A stretch of DNA of 42,994 nucleotides from Nonomuraea sp. SYSU D8015 (GTDB taxonomy: Bacteria > Actinomycetota > Actinomycetes > Streptosporangiales > Streptosporangiaceae), in contig NZ_VJYI01000043.1 in assembly GCF_008065375.1 (NCBI RefSeq), positions 1 to 42,994 on the forward strand. The letters run 5' to 3'. This document shows positions 8,497 through 16,603 of the stretch, one piece after another. Numbering within the stretch: the first letter of the stretch is position 1; each line of letters opens with the position of its first letter. The translations under genes and the position numbers were made by a program. The notes beneath the pieces were generated by a model. That model was not told the DNA's origin, did not search any database, and saw only the letters and a program-made list of their open reading frames with translations.

Positions 8497-10734
8497 TTAA
8501 CGGTCCGGTTCCCACCCGAAGGTGCGGCCCGGCCAGCCGCTGATCCGCCTTACGAGGCCGAGAAGCGTGGGGAGCATCAGCGAGCGGACCACGATCACGT
8601 CGAGGAGGATGCCCAAGGCCATCGCGAAGGCGAGTTCGTGGAAGGGCCGCAGCGGGACAATGGCCAGCAGTCCGAAGCTGGCGGCGAGCGTGACGCCGGC
8701 GGCGGTGATCGCCCTGGTCGACTGGGGGACGGCGACGATGATGGCCCTGCGAAGGCCGAGGTTTCTTGCCTCTTTCCACACATGGCCGATACCGAAGATG
8801 TTGTAGTCGGAGCCCAGGGCTACCAGCAGCACACCTGCGGCGAAGGGGACATAGAACGTCAGCCCGGCGTGGCCGAAGACCGTCTGGAACAGATGCACGG
8901 CGAGGCCCAGCGAAGCCGCGACCGACAGGACGCTGCTGGCCAGCAGATACAGCGGGGCGACAAGGGCGCGCAGAAACACCACCAACACCAGCAAATTGAC
9001 CAAGATGGCGGCCACAGAGATCCGCACGAGGTCATTGGTGGTCTCCGCGACGATGTGCGCGGCGATGGCGGTGTCACCCGCCACGCCGGCCCGGACGCCG
9101 CCCAGCCCGGACTGCGCCAGCATCTCCGGCAGCCGATCCTGCAGGCGGTTGACCGTTTTGATCGCGGCCGCCCCCAGCGGTTCGTCATCCAGGATGATCA
9201 GATAACGGGCGGCGTGCCGCTCCCGGGAGAGCAGGATGCCGGCCTCGACCGCCGGCAGGCGCTCCCCGGGAGCGATCACGCCGGCCACGCCGGGCAGGCG
9301 CCTGAACCGGTCGCCCAGCTTGGCCAGCTCAGTTGGTCGCTCGGCGATCCCGTCTCCCTCGAGCAGAACCACCGTGGGCGACAGGATGCCGGGAGCGAAA
9401 GCCTGTTGCGCGGCGACGGCGGCCCTGCGCACCGGGTCGCCGGCGGGCAGCGAGCCGACGAAGTCAAGCCCTAGCCGCATCTTTCCGATGGGCAGCGCCG
9501 CCAGCACAAGCGCCAGGATGCAGGCCGACGCGACGACGGCGGCCGGCCCACGCCGGGTCAGCACGCGCATGATGCGGGACTCGCGGGCTCGATCGGCCGG
9601 GCCGGCGCGGCCCGCAGTCCGCGGCACCCCATACCGCCCATGAAGGAACGGCCAGAACAACCACCGCCCGACGATCGCCATCAGCGCGGGAACGAGCGTG
9701 ATCGCGACGAGAAGGGCCACGAGCACGGCCAGCGCCATACCCGGGCCGAAGGCGCGAAACAACTGGGATCGCGTGACCAGCAATGAGGCCGTGCCCGCCG
9801 CCACGGTGACCCCCGCGACCGCCACGATCGGCCCGAACTGCACAGCCGAGCGGCAGGCGGCCTCCAGCCGTGGACGGCCCTCCGCCAGCCGGGCGCGCAA
9901 CCCGGACAGGAAGAAGATGACATAGTCGGTCACGATGCCGAGCTGCAGCGCCACCAGCAACGGCTCCAGTTCGGCCGGCATCGGCACCCCCAGCAGCCGC
10001 GCCGCGACCGCGGCCAGCCGGATGGTCAGCACAAACGCAAGGCCCGAGACCAGCAAGGCCAGCAGCGGTGCCGCCACCGATCCGAACGTGACGCACACGA
10101 TCAACGCGATCACGGTGACAGTGGCCAACTCCACCAGAGGCAGATACCGCTCGACAATGCGTTGCTGCTCCACCCTCGCCGGCACCGAGCCGGTCACGCC
10201 CACGTAGGCGTCATCGGGCTCCAGATGACGTTCGGCGAATCGTTCGGCTGCCTCCATCTGGTAAGCGAACCCGGCCGTCGGCGGCATCAACAGATAGGTG
10301 ACCACGCCCGTGCCGCGTTCGTTCGATTCCAGCAACCCCAGTGAATTGCTCAGCGGCAGCGCGCCCAGGATCGGCCCGGCCTCCTCGAACTGCCCGCGCA
10401 GCAGCCCCATCGCCAGGGCGACCGGCTCCGCCTGCGCATACGGGGACAGCCCGGCCGGGTCGTGCTGCACGATGACCGTACGGCCCAGCAGAGGGAAATC
10501 GAACAGCTCGACGGCTCTGCGCTCCATCTGCACCGCAGGCGTGTCCAGCGGCACCAGCCCTTCGATACCTCCTCCTCGCGTCTGGGACACATCCGGGAGG
10601 ACGAACCACGAGACTGCCGCAGCGGTCACCCAGAACCCCACGACCAGGTACCGGAAGCGGACGACGACGCGGGCATATCGCGCCGCGAGGCGTCCCGCCG
10701 GGGAGCCTTCCGTACCAGGTGCCGGCACGCTCAT
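8497..10734 (-). CDS. MMPL/RND family transporter
   Basis: Large membrane exporter, 745 aa from ATG 10734. The N-terminal TM (about 28-50) is followed by an extracytoplasmic domain, then a bundle of TM helices including the family-typical LLVALQLGIVTDYVIFFLSG (MMPL motif with buried Asp). A second loop and a second TM bundle follow, with the equivalent LLVALGSDYNIFGIGHVWKE. Actinobacterial members export lipids or surface glycolipids, or act in drug efflux; the substrate here is unknown. The open frame extends upstream to 11190, but that part is antisense-like. ATG 10734 overlaps the previous stop as ATGA, so translation is coupled to the small membrane protein before it. Confidence 0.9.
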   Translation of the reverse strand: MSVPAPGTEGSPAGRLAARYARVVVRFRYLVVGFWVTAAAVSWFVLPDVSQTRGGGIEGLVPLDTPAVQMERRAVELFDFPLLGRTVIVQHDPAGLSPYAQAEPVALAMGLLRGQFEEAGPILGALPLSNSLGLLESNERGTGVVTYLLMPPTAGFAYQMEAAERFAERHLEPDDAYVGVTGSVPARVEQQRIVERYLPLVELATVTVIALIVCVTFGSVAAPLLALLVSGLAFVLTIRLAAVAARLLGVPMPAELEPLLVALQLGIVTDYVIFFLSGLRARLAEGRPRLEAACRSAVQFGPIVAVAGVTVAAGTASLLVTRSQLFRAFGPGMALAVLVALLVAITLVPALMAIVGRWLFWPFLHGRYGVPRTAGRAGPADRARESRIMRVLTRRGPAAVVASACILALVLAALPIGKMRLGLDFVGSLPAGDPVRRAAVAAQQAFAPGILSPTVVLLEGDGIAERPTELAKLGDRFRRLPGVAGVIAPGERLPAVEAGILLSRERHAARYLIILDDEPLGAAAIKTVNRLQDRLPEMLAQSGLGGVRAGVAGDTAIAAHIVAETTNDLVRISVAAILVNLLVLVVFLRALVAPLYLLASSVLSVAASLGLAVHLFQTVFGHAGLTFYVPFAAGVLLVALGSDYNIFGIGHVWKEARNLGLRRAIIVAVPQSTRAITAAGVTLAASFGLLAIVPLRPFHELAFAMALGILLDVIVVRSLMLPTLLGLVRRISGWPGRTFGWEPDR

Positions 10735-11165
10735 GTGCCGGATTCTGATCGCGGGGGAGACTTGCCCGCCTGTCGCCGCTCCCGCCGCGCCGGGAGATAA
10801 CAGCCGAGCATCGCGACTGTCGGGATCAGGGCGATCGCCAGACCCACAAGAACACCGAGCCGACGCAGGTTGCTCTTCGCCTCGTGCCCGCTCGTCACAA
10901 TGCGCTCCGCAGCTTCCCGGACCTGCCGGGCAAGCGCGCCCGGCCCCTCCCCGACGACGGGCAACTCGGCGATCGTTTCCAGAGCACGCCCTGCGCTGCC
11001 GATCGCCTGGCCCGAAGTCACGATGGTCTCGCCGAGATGCGACAGCTCCCACAGCGACAGCGCCGTCCATGATCCGATCACGAGCCAGAACACCGCCCAG
11101 GCCGCCATCAGGCCGTCGAGCATCCGGACGGTCGCGGAGCCGCTCCGTCGAAACGAGGCACTCAC
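10731..11165 (-). CDS. Small two-TM membrane protein coupled to MMPL transporter
   Basis: 144 aa from GTG 11165, chosen for the strong AGGAGAAAGGA site upstream. TM1 (LDGLMAAWAVFWLVIGSWTA) lies near the N terminus and TM2 (VLVGLAIALIPTVAMLGCYL) near residue 115. Between them is a helical extracytoplasmic region rich in Glu, Ala and Gly (residues ~40-100). The stop overlaps the transporter start (ATGA). Family not known to me. Conserved position directly before an MMPL gene suggests an accessory subunit, which is inference only. Confidence 0.8.
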   Translation of the reverse strand: MSASFRRSGSATVRMLDGLMAAWAVFWLVIGSWTALSLWELSHLGETIVTSGQAIGSAGRALETIAELPVVGEGPGALARQVREAAERIVTSGHEAKSNLRRLGVLVGLAIALIPTVAMLGCYLPARRERRQAGKSPPRSESGT

Positions 11166-11288
11166 CGGTCGGGTCCTTTCTCCTGGCCACGGGACCGCCT
11201 TCACCGCCCGGTATGCCCCTGCCCGTCGGGGGGTATGTGACGCTCCGTCATCAATGCCATGACTTTGCTGACAGCACAGGAGGGGGAG
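11166..11288. promoter_or_regulatory. Divergent promoter region
   Basis: This 123-nt gap separates the minus-strand membrane protein/MMPL operon from the plus-strand gene at 11289, so both promoters should lie here. No -35/-10 pair was convincing. The plus-strand ribosome site AGGAGG is at 11278-11283. Confidence 0.5.
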
Positions 11289-11888
11289 ATGCCCGTGAAC
11301 GAGGAGCCTGGCGGCCCCCGCGGGCACGATCGGACGGAGTCCTCCGGGCGGGAAACAGGCGAGATCCGAGAACGTGCCACCAGCAAGCGCAGGCCCGGAG
11401 TCCGGGTGGTGTTGTGGACCGTGTCCGTCATGGCATTCCTGCTGGGCGTGGCCACAGGCGCCCTCATCACCAGCGTGGGCTTGCAGAGGCCGCCGGGCGA
11501 AACCGATGGGGACCCAGGTCCGGCCACGGCCGAACCCACAGCCCCGCGCTCTCCCGCCGCCACCGTGCCGCCTGGACGTGAAGTGAGCGTACCCGGGGAG
11601 TGCCTGGCCGCCCTCGACCGCGCTGAGCAGGCGATGGAAACCATCCGCCGCGGCCTGCGGGCGCTCACCGATCTCGATGGGCCGCAACTGGAGCGCGTCA
11701 TCGACCAGTTGCAGCGCATCCAGCCGGAATACCAAAGGCTGGCCGAGCGGTGCAGAGCCGAAGCGGAGGTCCGCACCCCCGAGCCGACCATAACCTCCTC
11801 CTTACCCGCAAGACTTGTCGTCCCGCGAGGGTCTGGCGTTCGAGGCCCTCGGCGGCCACAAACCGGAGGAAGAGGCGCCCCGGTTTGA
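11289..11888 (+). CDS. Single-TM hypothetical protein
   Basis: 199 aa from ATG 11289, preceded by AGGAGGGGGAG (a frame-upstream ATG at 11259 is less likely). A charged N terminus is followed by one TM at about 40-62 (VVLWTVSVMAFLLGVATGAL), a Pro/Ala linker, and a helical segment at about 100-155 (CLAALDRAEQAMETIRRGLR, QLERVIDQLQRIQPEYQRLA). The protein was probably once longer or different at its end. From about 11808 another frame reads naturally (QDLSSREGLAFEALGGHKPE) to a stop at 11914, suggesting a late frameshift. Function unknown. Confidence 0.65.
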   Translation: MPVNEEPGGPRGHDRTESSGRETGEIRERATSKRRPGVRVVLWTVSVMAFLLGVATGALITSVGLQRPPGETDGDPGPATAEPTAPRSPAATVPPGREVSVPGECLAALDRAEQAMETIRRGLRALTDLDGPQLERVIDQLQRIQPEYQRLAERCRAEAEVRTPEPTITSSLPARLVVPRGSGVRGPRRPQTGGRGAPV

Positions 11889-11918
11889 GAGGGGTGGCGG
11901 AGGGAGGGCCGCCTGATC

Positions 11919-12253
11919 ATGCCCGAGTGGTTCCAGGCGGGCGGGTGGGGGCTGCTGGCCGGGTGCGCGCTCGTGCTTGCCACGCTGGCGGGATAAGTGG
12001 TTCGGATGTCGGAGCGGCTGATCGCGTCGGTGATGGCGTTCGGCGCCGGAGTGCTGATGTCCCCGGATCGTTCGAGCTGATCGACGAGGCGCACCAACGC
12101 GCAGGACTGGCACCCAGGGTGGCGAGAGCCATCTCCGGCGCCGTCCTCTACCGTCTACAACGTCCTGCTGGCCCGCCGCGGTGCGAGAACATCGTAAGCG
12201 CTCCCGTGGGCGACAGCCGCCAGAACAGGAGCAGGAGATCCGTCGAGCACCGC
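11919..12253 (+). pseudogene. ZIP family metal transporter, degraded remnant
   Basis: ATG 11919 begins MPEWFQAGGWGLLAGCALVL and reaches an in-frame TAA at about 11994 where the family continues into the second helix. The following codons read MSERLIASVMAFGAGVLMS, then shift frame to SFELIDEAHQRAGLAP. They shift again to VYNVLLARRGAR, and the match ends near 12250. The joined text is the N-terminal third of a ZIP-type zinc/metal permease (three helices and the cytosolic loop start). With one stop, at least two frameshifts and no C-terminal two thirds, it cannot make a transporter. The DUF6262 remnant lies just beyond its broken end. Confidence 0.72.
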
Positions 12254-12351
12254 GCCCAGTTTACGCCTTTGCTTAGTTCACCTATGTTACTTACCGGTAA
12301 CCATACAGAATCTTGAGTCTGTCAGGTTAAGCGCATACAGGCACAAACCGC
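12254..12351. other. Junction of ZIP remnant and DUF6262 module
   Basis: AT-richer than its surroundings. It holds a perfect palindrome TTACCGGTAA at about 12291-12300 and an ACAGA/TCTGT inverted pair near 12305-12322. It may be the end of the mobile unit that destroyed the ZIP gene, but no full terminal repeat could be defined. Confidence 0.3.
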
Positions 12352-12818
12352 TCAGTCCAGTCCGGTCGCCTCCCCATGCAAACATCCAAGCTGCCGCCTC
12401 AAGATCAAGTTTTCGCCGTGCGCACGCTCTAGCGCCTCACGCAACGCGGCCATCTCCAGTCGGTGCACACGCTTCAACCGGGCGATCTCAGCGGTCAGCG
12501 CCAAGACCACGTTGTCGCTGGCTGCACCTTCGCACCCGTCTGCGCGGGCCCTCTCAGCGCGAGGCGGCATGCGCCGTTGCCGGAGCTGTTCAATACGCCG
12601 ACGCAACATCGGATGACCGTACAAGAAGGAGTGGGAGACGCCGGCCTCGCGCTGCACCGCCTGGAATGTCACCGGCGCATCCTGCTTGATCAGGCGTTTT
12701 ATCGCCGACTCGGCGGCCGCCAGCTTGCTCTCGGACTTGCGCCGCGCGGCTGCGGCCAGCGCGTCGACCCGCCGCTGGCGCCGCTCGCCGCGGCGGCTTC
12801 CGTCGAGCCCTCGCTCAT
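12352..12818 (-). pseudogene. DUF6262 family (transposon-associated) protein, frameshifted
   Basis: The C-terminal ~140 codons read as a DUF6262/TnpC-like protein. They show a helical RVDALAAAARRKSESKLAAA region, the family core FQAVQREAGVSHSFLYGHP followed by RRRIEQLR, and a coiled coil to the end. The natural start MSEGSTEAA at ATG 12818 lies in a different frame, and the switch occurs near 12785-12800 inside a GC-rich CGGCGAGCGGCG stretch. The intact frame has no credible start. In actinobacteria this family accompanies tyrosine recombinases in Tn554-like units. No such recombinase is present next to it, so it looks like an orphan remnant. Confidence 0.65.
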
Positions 12819-13043
12819 GTCCGGCCCCGTCGGTGGCGTGTGGTGTCGATCGCGACAGGAACCGGTCCGGCGCTGGTGGGCGCGCCCGCACCCTGAATCG
12901 CCCGGCCCGGCGTTGCTGGCGGTGATGGCGGACCTCAGGTCGCACAGGAAAGACCTTCCATGATCCAAGAGAAGAAAGTCGTTGCCCGACACGCCCACAC
13001 AAACCTGGAACCGTGAACCGTAGTTACGCCATGATTAGCGACC

Positions 13044-13277
13044 ATGAGCGGACGGAAGCCTGGCCCCCCGGCCACAGTCGTGCATCGATACTCGCAGTCG
13101 ATCACCGACGCCGAGCTGCTGCGCCTGCTGAAGGCCCGGCAAGCTCAGGAAGGCGGCTCGTTCGCCGCCACGGTGGAGCGTGTGCTCCGCGAAGCGCTCA
13201 AGCCCAACAACAGGTCCGAGCCCAGCGCTCAGGAGGAACTGCCGCTCGGCCGCAACGACGAGATGGTGGCCGCCTAG
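13044..13277 (+). CDS. Small ribbon-helix-helix-like hypothetical protein
   Basis: 77 aa, MSGRKPGPPATVVHRYSQSI followed by DAELLRLLKARQAQEGGSFA and a helix TVERVLREALK. The pattern of a short strand, then two helices, with Arg/Lys near the N terminus resembles a ribbon-helix-helix repressor, but the match is loose. There is no clear ribosome site before ATG 13044, so it may be leaderless. It sits before a strong terminator and the replication gene, a position typical of a copy-control or plasmid regulatory protein (inference). Confidence 0.55.
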   Translation: MSGRKPGPPATVVHRYSQSITDAELLRLLKARQAQEGGSFAATVERVLREALKPNNRSEPSAQEELPLGRNDEMVAA

Positions 13278-13324
13278 CCAGTACGGCGGGCGTGCCGAGG
13301 AGATGAAACCCGTGCAACAAGAAA

Positions 13325-13344
13325 GCCCCGCCGGAGAGCGGGGC
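13325..13344. terminator. Rho-independent terminator, possibly bidirectional
   Basis: GCCCCGC (13325-13331) pairs perfectly with GCGGGGC (13338-13344) around a 6-nt loop. It is preceded by AAA and followed by GTTTCC. It closes the small gene at 13044-13277. Confidence 0.75.
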
Positions 13345-13509
13345 GTTTCCTGACGAGCGATCCACTACGTCGTTCGGCTCCCACATGGTTTCGCAGGCCC
13401 TGTGAGCTGAGCGACAAGGAGGATCGTCCGGCTGATATGACCGCGTCGGCCTGACTGGCCGCCCGCGGGCTTTGTTGTGCCTCCATCTAGCACCGGAGAC
13501 TCCGCCATT

Positions 13510-14829
13510 ATGGCATCTGAACGTGGGGCCATGCCAGCATGCCCCCAAACGGGAAGTATGGCGTGTCGGACACGCGCCATCAAAACGCCCAACCACCGGC
13601 GCCGATCCGGGGTGCGCTGGACGGTGTTCACCGGCATATCCAACACCCAGGACCTGTTCGGGCAACCTTCGCGGGCGCTCATCGCCTCCGCAGTGCCGCG
13701 CGGGATGCGCCGAGCCGGCTCGCAGAATGCATGGCTGCGCACCCTGAAGGAAGACCCCGAGGTCCTGGAGTTGCGCTGCGACGGCTTCAGCAACTTGATG
13801 TTGGTCGCCAACGTCATCTGCTGGCATGCGGACTGGAGCACGATGTGCTCCCGCCCGACCGTCCATCGGATCGTCGAGCGCACAGGGCTGGCCAAACCAA
13901 CCGTGAAGCGGTGGGTGCGCTGGCTGCGGGAACGCGGCTGGCTCGGCACCGTCGAGCAGGGAAGCACCTGCCGGTTCCGCAAGAACACCTGCGCAGGCCT
14001 GGTCGATGACGGATTCGGCAACAGGGCTGCTGTATGGGTGCTGTGCGTGCCACGCCGCACCGCCGCCGACCGCCGTAGCAACCACACGCAAGATCATGGC
14101 GTTGACCAGCAGGAATGCAGAAGTGATCCCCCTTCCGCTTCTTCACGTAGTGAAGAAGCGATCGATCCCACGCGCGCAGGCGAGAGACGCCGCCGCTCCC
14201 GTGAGCATTCCCGTATTTCGCCGACATGGCACCTGCACCGCACGCCGAGGACCAAACGCGACAGACTCGCAGCCTGCGAACGACTCCGACGTGAGTCACC
14301 CGTGTACCGCCTGATGACGCCGTGGTACCTGCGATGGCTCCTCAAGATCTTCCTCGACGCTGGGGCCACCCCCGCTGACCTGCTGCACGGCCTGGACGTA
14401 CGGGACGACGGCAGCCACTGGACGTACACGTGGAAAAGCATCCGCGAGATCCGACACCCCGCTGGGTGGGTGATGCACCGACTGTCAGCGTGGATCGGTC
14501 CGAACGGCCAGGTGCTGCCGCTGCCGTCCCAGCGCCGGGCGGCGGCCGACGCTCGGCGGCGCGCTGAACAGGAAGCGCGGCGGCGGGAGTGGGAGGCGAC
14601 GGCCCAGGCGGCCGGCTACGTGCCCGGCCTTGGCCCTGCCACCGACGCCGTCGAAAACGAGGCCGATCTCGAGGATCCTGCGGCGACTCCCGCCGGTCCG
14701 GCGACCGGGCCGAACGAGGCGTTCCGGGCGGCGCGTGCGGAGATGGAGCGCCGCTGCCAGGAGAAGGCGGCGCTCGAGGAGGAGATGATCGCCGAATGGA
14801 GGGTGCAGCGGGCCCGGAGGGTGTCATGA
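13510..14829 (+). CDS. Plasmid replication initiator-like HTH protein
   Basis: 439 aa from ATG 13510, chosen for a GGAG 11 nt upstream; GTG 13477 and ATG 13558 are in-frame alternatives. The N terminus has the actinobacterial plasmid Rep-like stretch RWTVFTGISNTQDLFGQPSR, then a winged helix-turn-helix at about 115-150 (RIVERTGLAKPTVKRWVRWL). A Ser/Arg-rich linker and a second conserved block (TPWYLRWLLKIFLDAGATPA) follow, then an Arg/Glu-rich coiled C terminus. It should bind the origin and start replication. The next gene overlaps its stop by ATGA. Assignment to replication rests on resemblance to Rep-like proteins of actinobacterial plasmids; no origin iterons were identified. Confidence 0.75.
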   Translation: MASERGAMPACPQTGSMACRTRAIKTPNHRRRSGVRWTVFTGISNTQDLFGQPSRALIASAVPRGMRRAGSQNAWLRTLKEDPEVLELRCDGFSNLMLVANVICWHADWSTMCSRPTVHRIVERTGLAKPTVKRWVRWLRERGWLGTVEQGSTCRFRKNTCAGLVDDGFGNRAAVWVLCVPRRTAADRRSNHTQDHGVDQQECRSDPPSASSRSEEAIDPTRAGERRRRSREHSRISPTWHLHRTPRTKRDRLAACERLRRESPVYRLMTPWYLRWLLKIFLDAGATPADLLHGLDVRDDGSHWTYTWKSIREIRHPAGWVMHRLSAWIGPNGQVLPLPSQRRAAADARRRAEQEARRREWEATAQAAGYVPGLGPATDAVENEADLEDPAATPAGPATGPNEAFRAARAEMERRCQEKAALEEEMIAEWRVQRARRVS

Positions 14830-15242
14830 CCGACGCGAAGCAGTGGGCGGCCCTGGCCCGCGAATGGCTGGCCCTCTCCTCACCGCGAGCCGCGAAGGCG
14901 ATGCAAGAGCGTGAGCAGGAGGCCGCGAGGCAGCGTCGCGCATCGCGGTCGGGTGACATCTGGCGGGGGAACCGCGCCGATCAGGCAGCCGCGCGGGACC
15001 TGGCACGGGTGCGCTGGGCAACAGAACCCGAAGCGGCGGCCGAACTGAGCCCGGAGCAGATCGAGGCAGCACAAGAAGCGCTGGCACGGGCCACGGCACT
15101 GGCCCGTGCCAGGGAACGGGCGCGGCGGGAGAAAGCCGACCGCGCTGACGGCAAGCATGCTAACGATCCTCAGGAGGACGGGGATATACGGCCAAGAGGC
15201 AGCCCGCCGCACGCTGCTGGAGGTGATCAGACAGTCGCGTAG
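14826..15242 (+). CDS. Hypothetical charged helical protein of the rep operon
   Basis: 138 aa from ATG 14826, which overlaps the previous stop (ATGA), so it is co-translated with the replication protein. It is rich in Ala, Arg and Glu and mostly helical (EQEAARQRRASRSGDIW, SPEQIEAAQEALARATALAR). No domain was recognised. A role with the initiator, for example in replication control or loading, is inference from position only. Confidence 0.7.
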   Translation: MTDAKQWAALAREWLALSSPRAAKAMQEREQEAARQRRASRSGDIWRGNRADQAAARDLARVRWATEPEAAAELSPEQIEAAQEALARATALARARERARREKADRADGKHANDPQEDGDIRPRGSPPHAAGGDQTVA

Positions 15243-15278
15243 GTGGTGCTCAAGTTGGGACTACTGGCTGTGCCCTGA

Positions 15279-15908
15279 TCACTTCTCATCACGGGCGAGG
15301 GAAGCCCGGTGATCGGAGACTATGCCCAGCAGGCGATGAGCTTCAGCTCGCTGATCTTCTCGATGAGCGTGCGCACCAGCCTGCCACAGCCTCTCGATCG
15401 CGTGGTCAAGATCCTCGACGTCGCCGCAGGCGTCGAATCGCCGAATGTACAGCATCTCCAAGTCCGTCCGTGCTCCGGCGTTACCGGAGTTGTCCGGCGG
15501 CATCGCATCCACCACACGTAGCCGGATCATGATGGCCGCGTCCAACACCTCCGGACTTTCGGTCCGTGAGGCGTCAATATCGAGCAACGCCGCATAGCTA
15601 TCCAAAGCCCACTGCGCGGCAGGCTCAACCTCGGTAGGCGCCCCTTGTTCCAACGCAGCGTCGACCACCTCACGCATCTGGGGAGCCACTCGGTCAGCGT
15701 CAAGCAAGGCAACCAAGGTAAATAGCGGGGCCGCGGCCTGATACTCGTACCGCTCCGCTGGCTCTGCCGCCAATGCCTGGCAGCGAATCATGTGCATCAA
15801 GGCAACATCGGCGACGATGTCCACCTTCACCTCAGCGACGCCCAACCGCTGCCCAGACAGCCCAATCGGGACGGCCTCGTTCAGCGCATCAGCGGCCAGG
15901 GCAAGCAC
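15279..15908 (-). CDS. TPR-like hypothetical protein, probably 5'-truncated
   Basis: 209 aa from GTG 15908. It is all-helical and looks like the TPR-type repeats that accompany CHAT-domain or NTPase regulators, for example MLYIRRFDACGDVEDLDHAI followed by ERLWQAG. Codons upstream of the GTG (QEAIEQQDEQIVLEPA) still read naturally back to a TGA. The gene therefore probably continued upstream before a frameshift or deletion, and what remains is a C-terminal fragment. It converges with the rep operon. No catalytic domain is left. Confidence 0.5.
   Translation of the reverse strand: MLALAADALNEAVPIGLSGQRLGVAEVKVDIVADVALMHMIRCQALAAEPAERYEYQAAAPLFTLVALLDADRVAPQMREVVDAALEQGAPTEVEPAAQWALDSYAALLDIDASRTESPEVLDAAIMIRLRVVDAMPPDNSGNAGARTDLEMLYIRRFDACGDVEDLDHAIERLWQAGAHAHREDQRAEAHRLLGIVSDHRASLARDEK
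15288..15313. terminator. Hairpin between convergent genes
   Basis: ATCACGGGC (15288-15296) and GCCCGGTGAT (15304-15313) pair with one bulge around a 7-nt loop. It lies just past the rep operon stop, inside the last codons of the opposing gene. There is no T-run. Confidence 0.4.
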
Positions 15909-16386
15909 CGCGGGTTCGAGGACGATTTGCTCGTCCTGCTGCTCGATGGCTTCCTGAAGCCGAGCCCTTCAGAGCGCCCCGAACGGTCGCGGATGGTGGA
16001 TCATCGGCGAGGTTTTCCCCCTCTGTGACTCGGCCGACAGCGCTCGGCGCCCTGCAAAGGGGGCCGGATCCTTCTGCGTCCACGCGTGTTCTCTTCGGAT
16101 ACCTTACTGAACCGCGTCCTTCTCCCACAGCGGCCGCTCGCATGCTAACCGCGACAGACTGGAGGGGCGTGACACTTGATGGACAGTCCGCAGCATTGCG
16201 GCGACCCAATGCGGAAACCCCTCCCCTTGGTCGCCTGATAACTTCAAGTCGGCCGGATGCCCCAGAGGAGCTCGACCAGTAGCGCGATTGCCGCCACTCC
16301 GCAAGGGTCAGGTGACATCCGAGCCGACCATTGATCATCGCGTGACCTCGTACTGGCGCTTTGTGTCCTTGCGCAGGAAAGATGAC
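15909..16386. other. No gene recognised
   Basis: The minus-strand frame that spans this stretch reads as low-quality text apart from the short QEAIEQQDEQIVLEPA continuation of the TPR-like gene at its left edge. This is probably decayed upstream sequence of that gene. Confidence 0.4.
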
Positions 16387-16421
16387 AGTTGCCAATGCCA
16401 ACGAACTGGGCATTGACAACT
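16387..16421. repeat. 35-bp near-perfect inverted repeat
   Basis: Arms 16387-16399 and 16409-16421 are complementary at 12 of 13 positions around a 9-nt spacer. The right arm contains TGACAACT and the left arm GTTGCCA, both members of the TGNCAACT motif family seen in other intergenic regions here. It begins at the stop of the small minus-strand gene, so it may double as its terminator. Confidence 0.65.
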
Positions 16422-16603
16422 AGCGTGGGGCGGGTTGGACGGCATTTCGCTCAACCCACTTGTCATGTTCTTGGCGGAGCCAGCGCATGATGGGGTCCCC
16501 GATCGTTGGCCTGGGCGGATAGGGCTCGTCGAGCCGTCGCCCGATCTCGTCGAAGTCGGCGGCGAAGTCTTCGCGGGGAGGTCGGTCAGGCTGGGTTGCT
16601 CAC
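16420..16603 (-). pseudogene. Small acidic protein gene with a frameshift, coupled to methyltransferase
   Basis: GTG 16603 overlaps the methyltransferase stop as GTGA, the usual sign of a coupled downstream gene, but stops after five codons (VSNPA, TGA). One frame over, the sequence reads well to TAG 16420: EDFAADFDEIGRRLDEPYPP then RPTIGDPIMRWLRQEHDKWV. The span 16420-16603 is 184 nt, one more than a multiple of three, consistent with a single-nucleotide indel near 16585. No known domain. It could also be expressed by frameshifting, or be a sequencing error. Confidence 0.5.

Noticed and set aside
15889..16419. 176-aa minus frame
   Set aside because: No domain, odd composition, and it overlaps the inverted repeat and the TPR-like gene.
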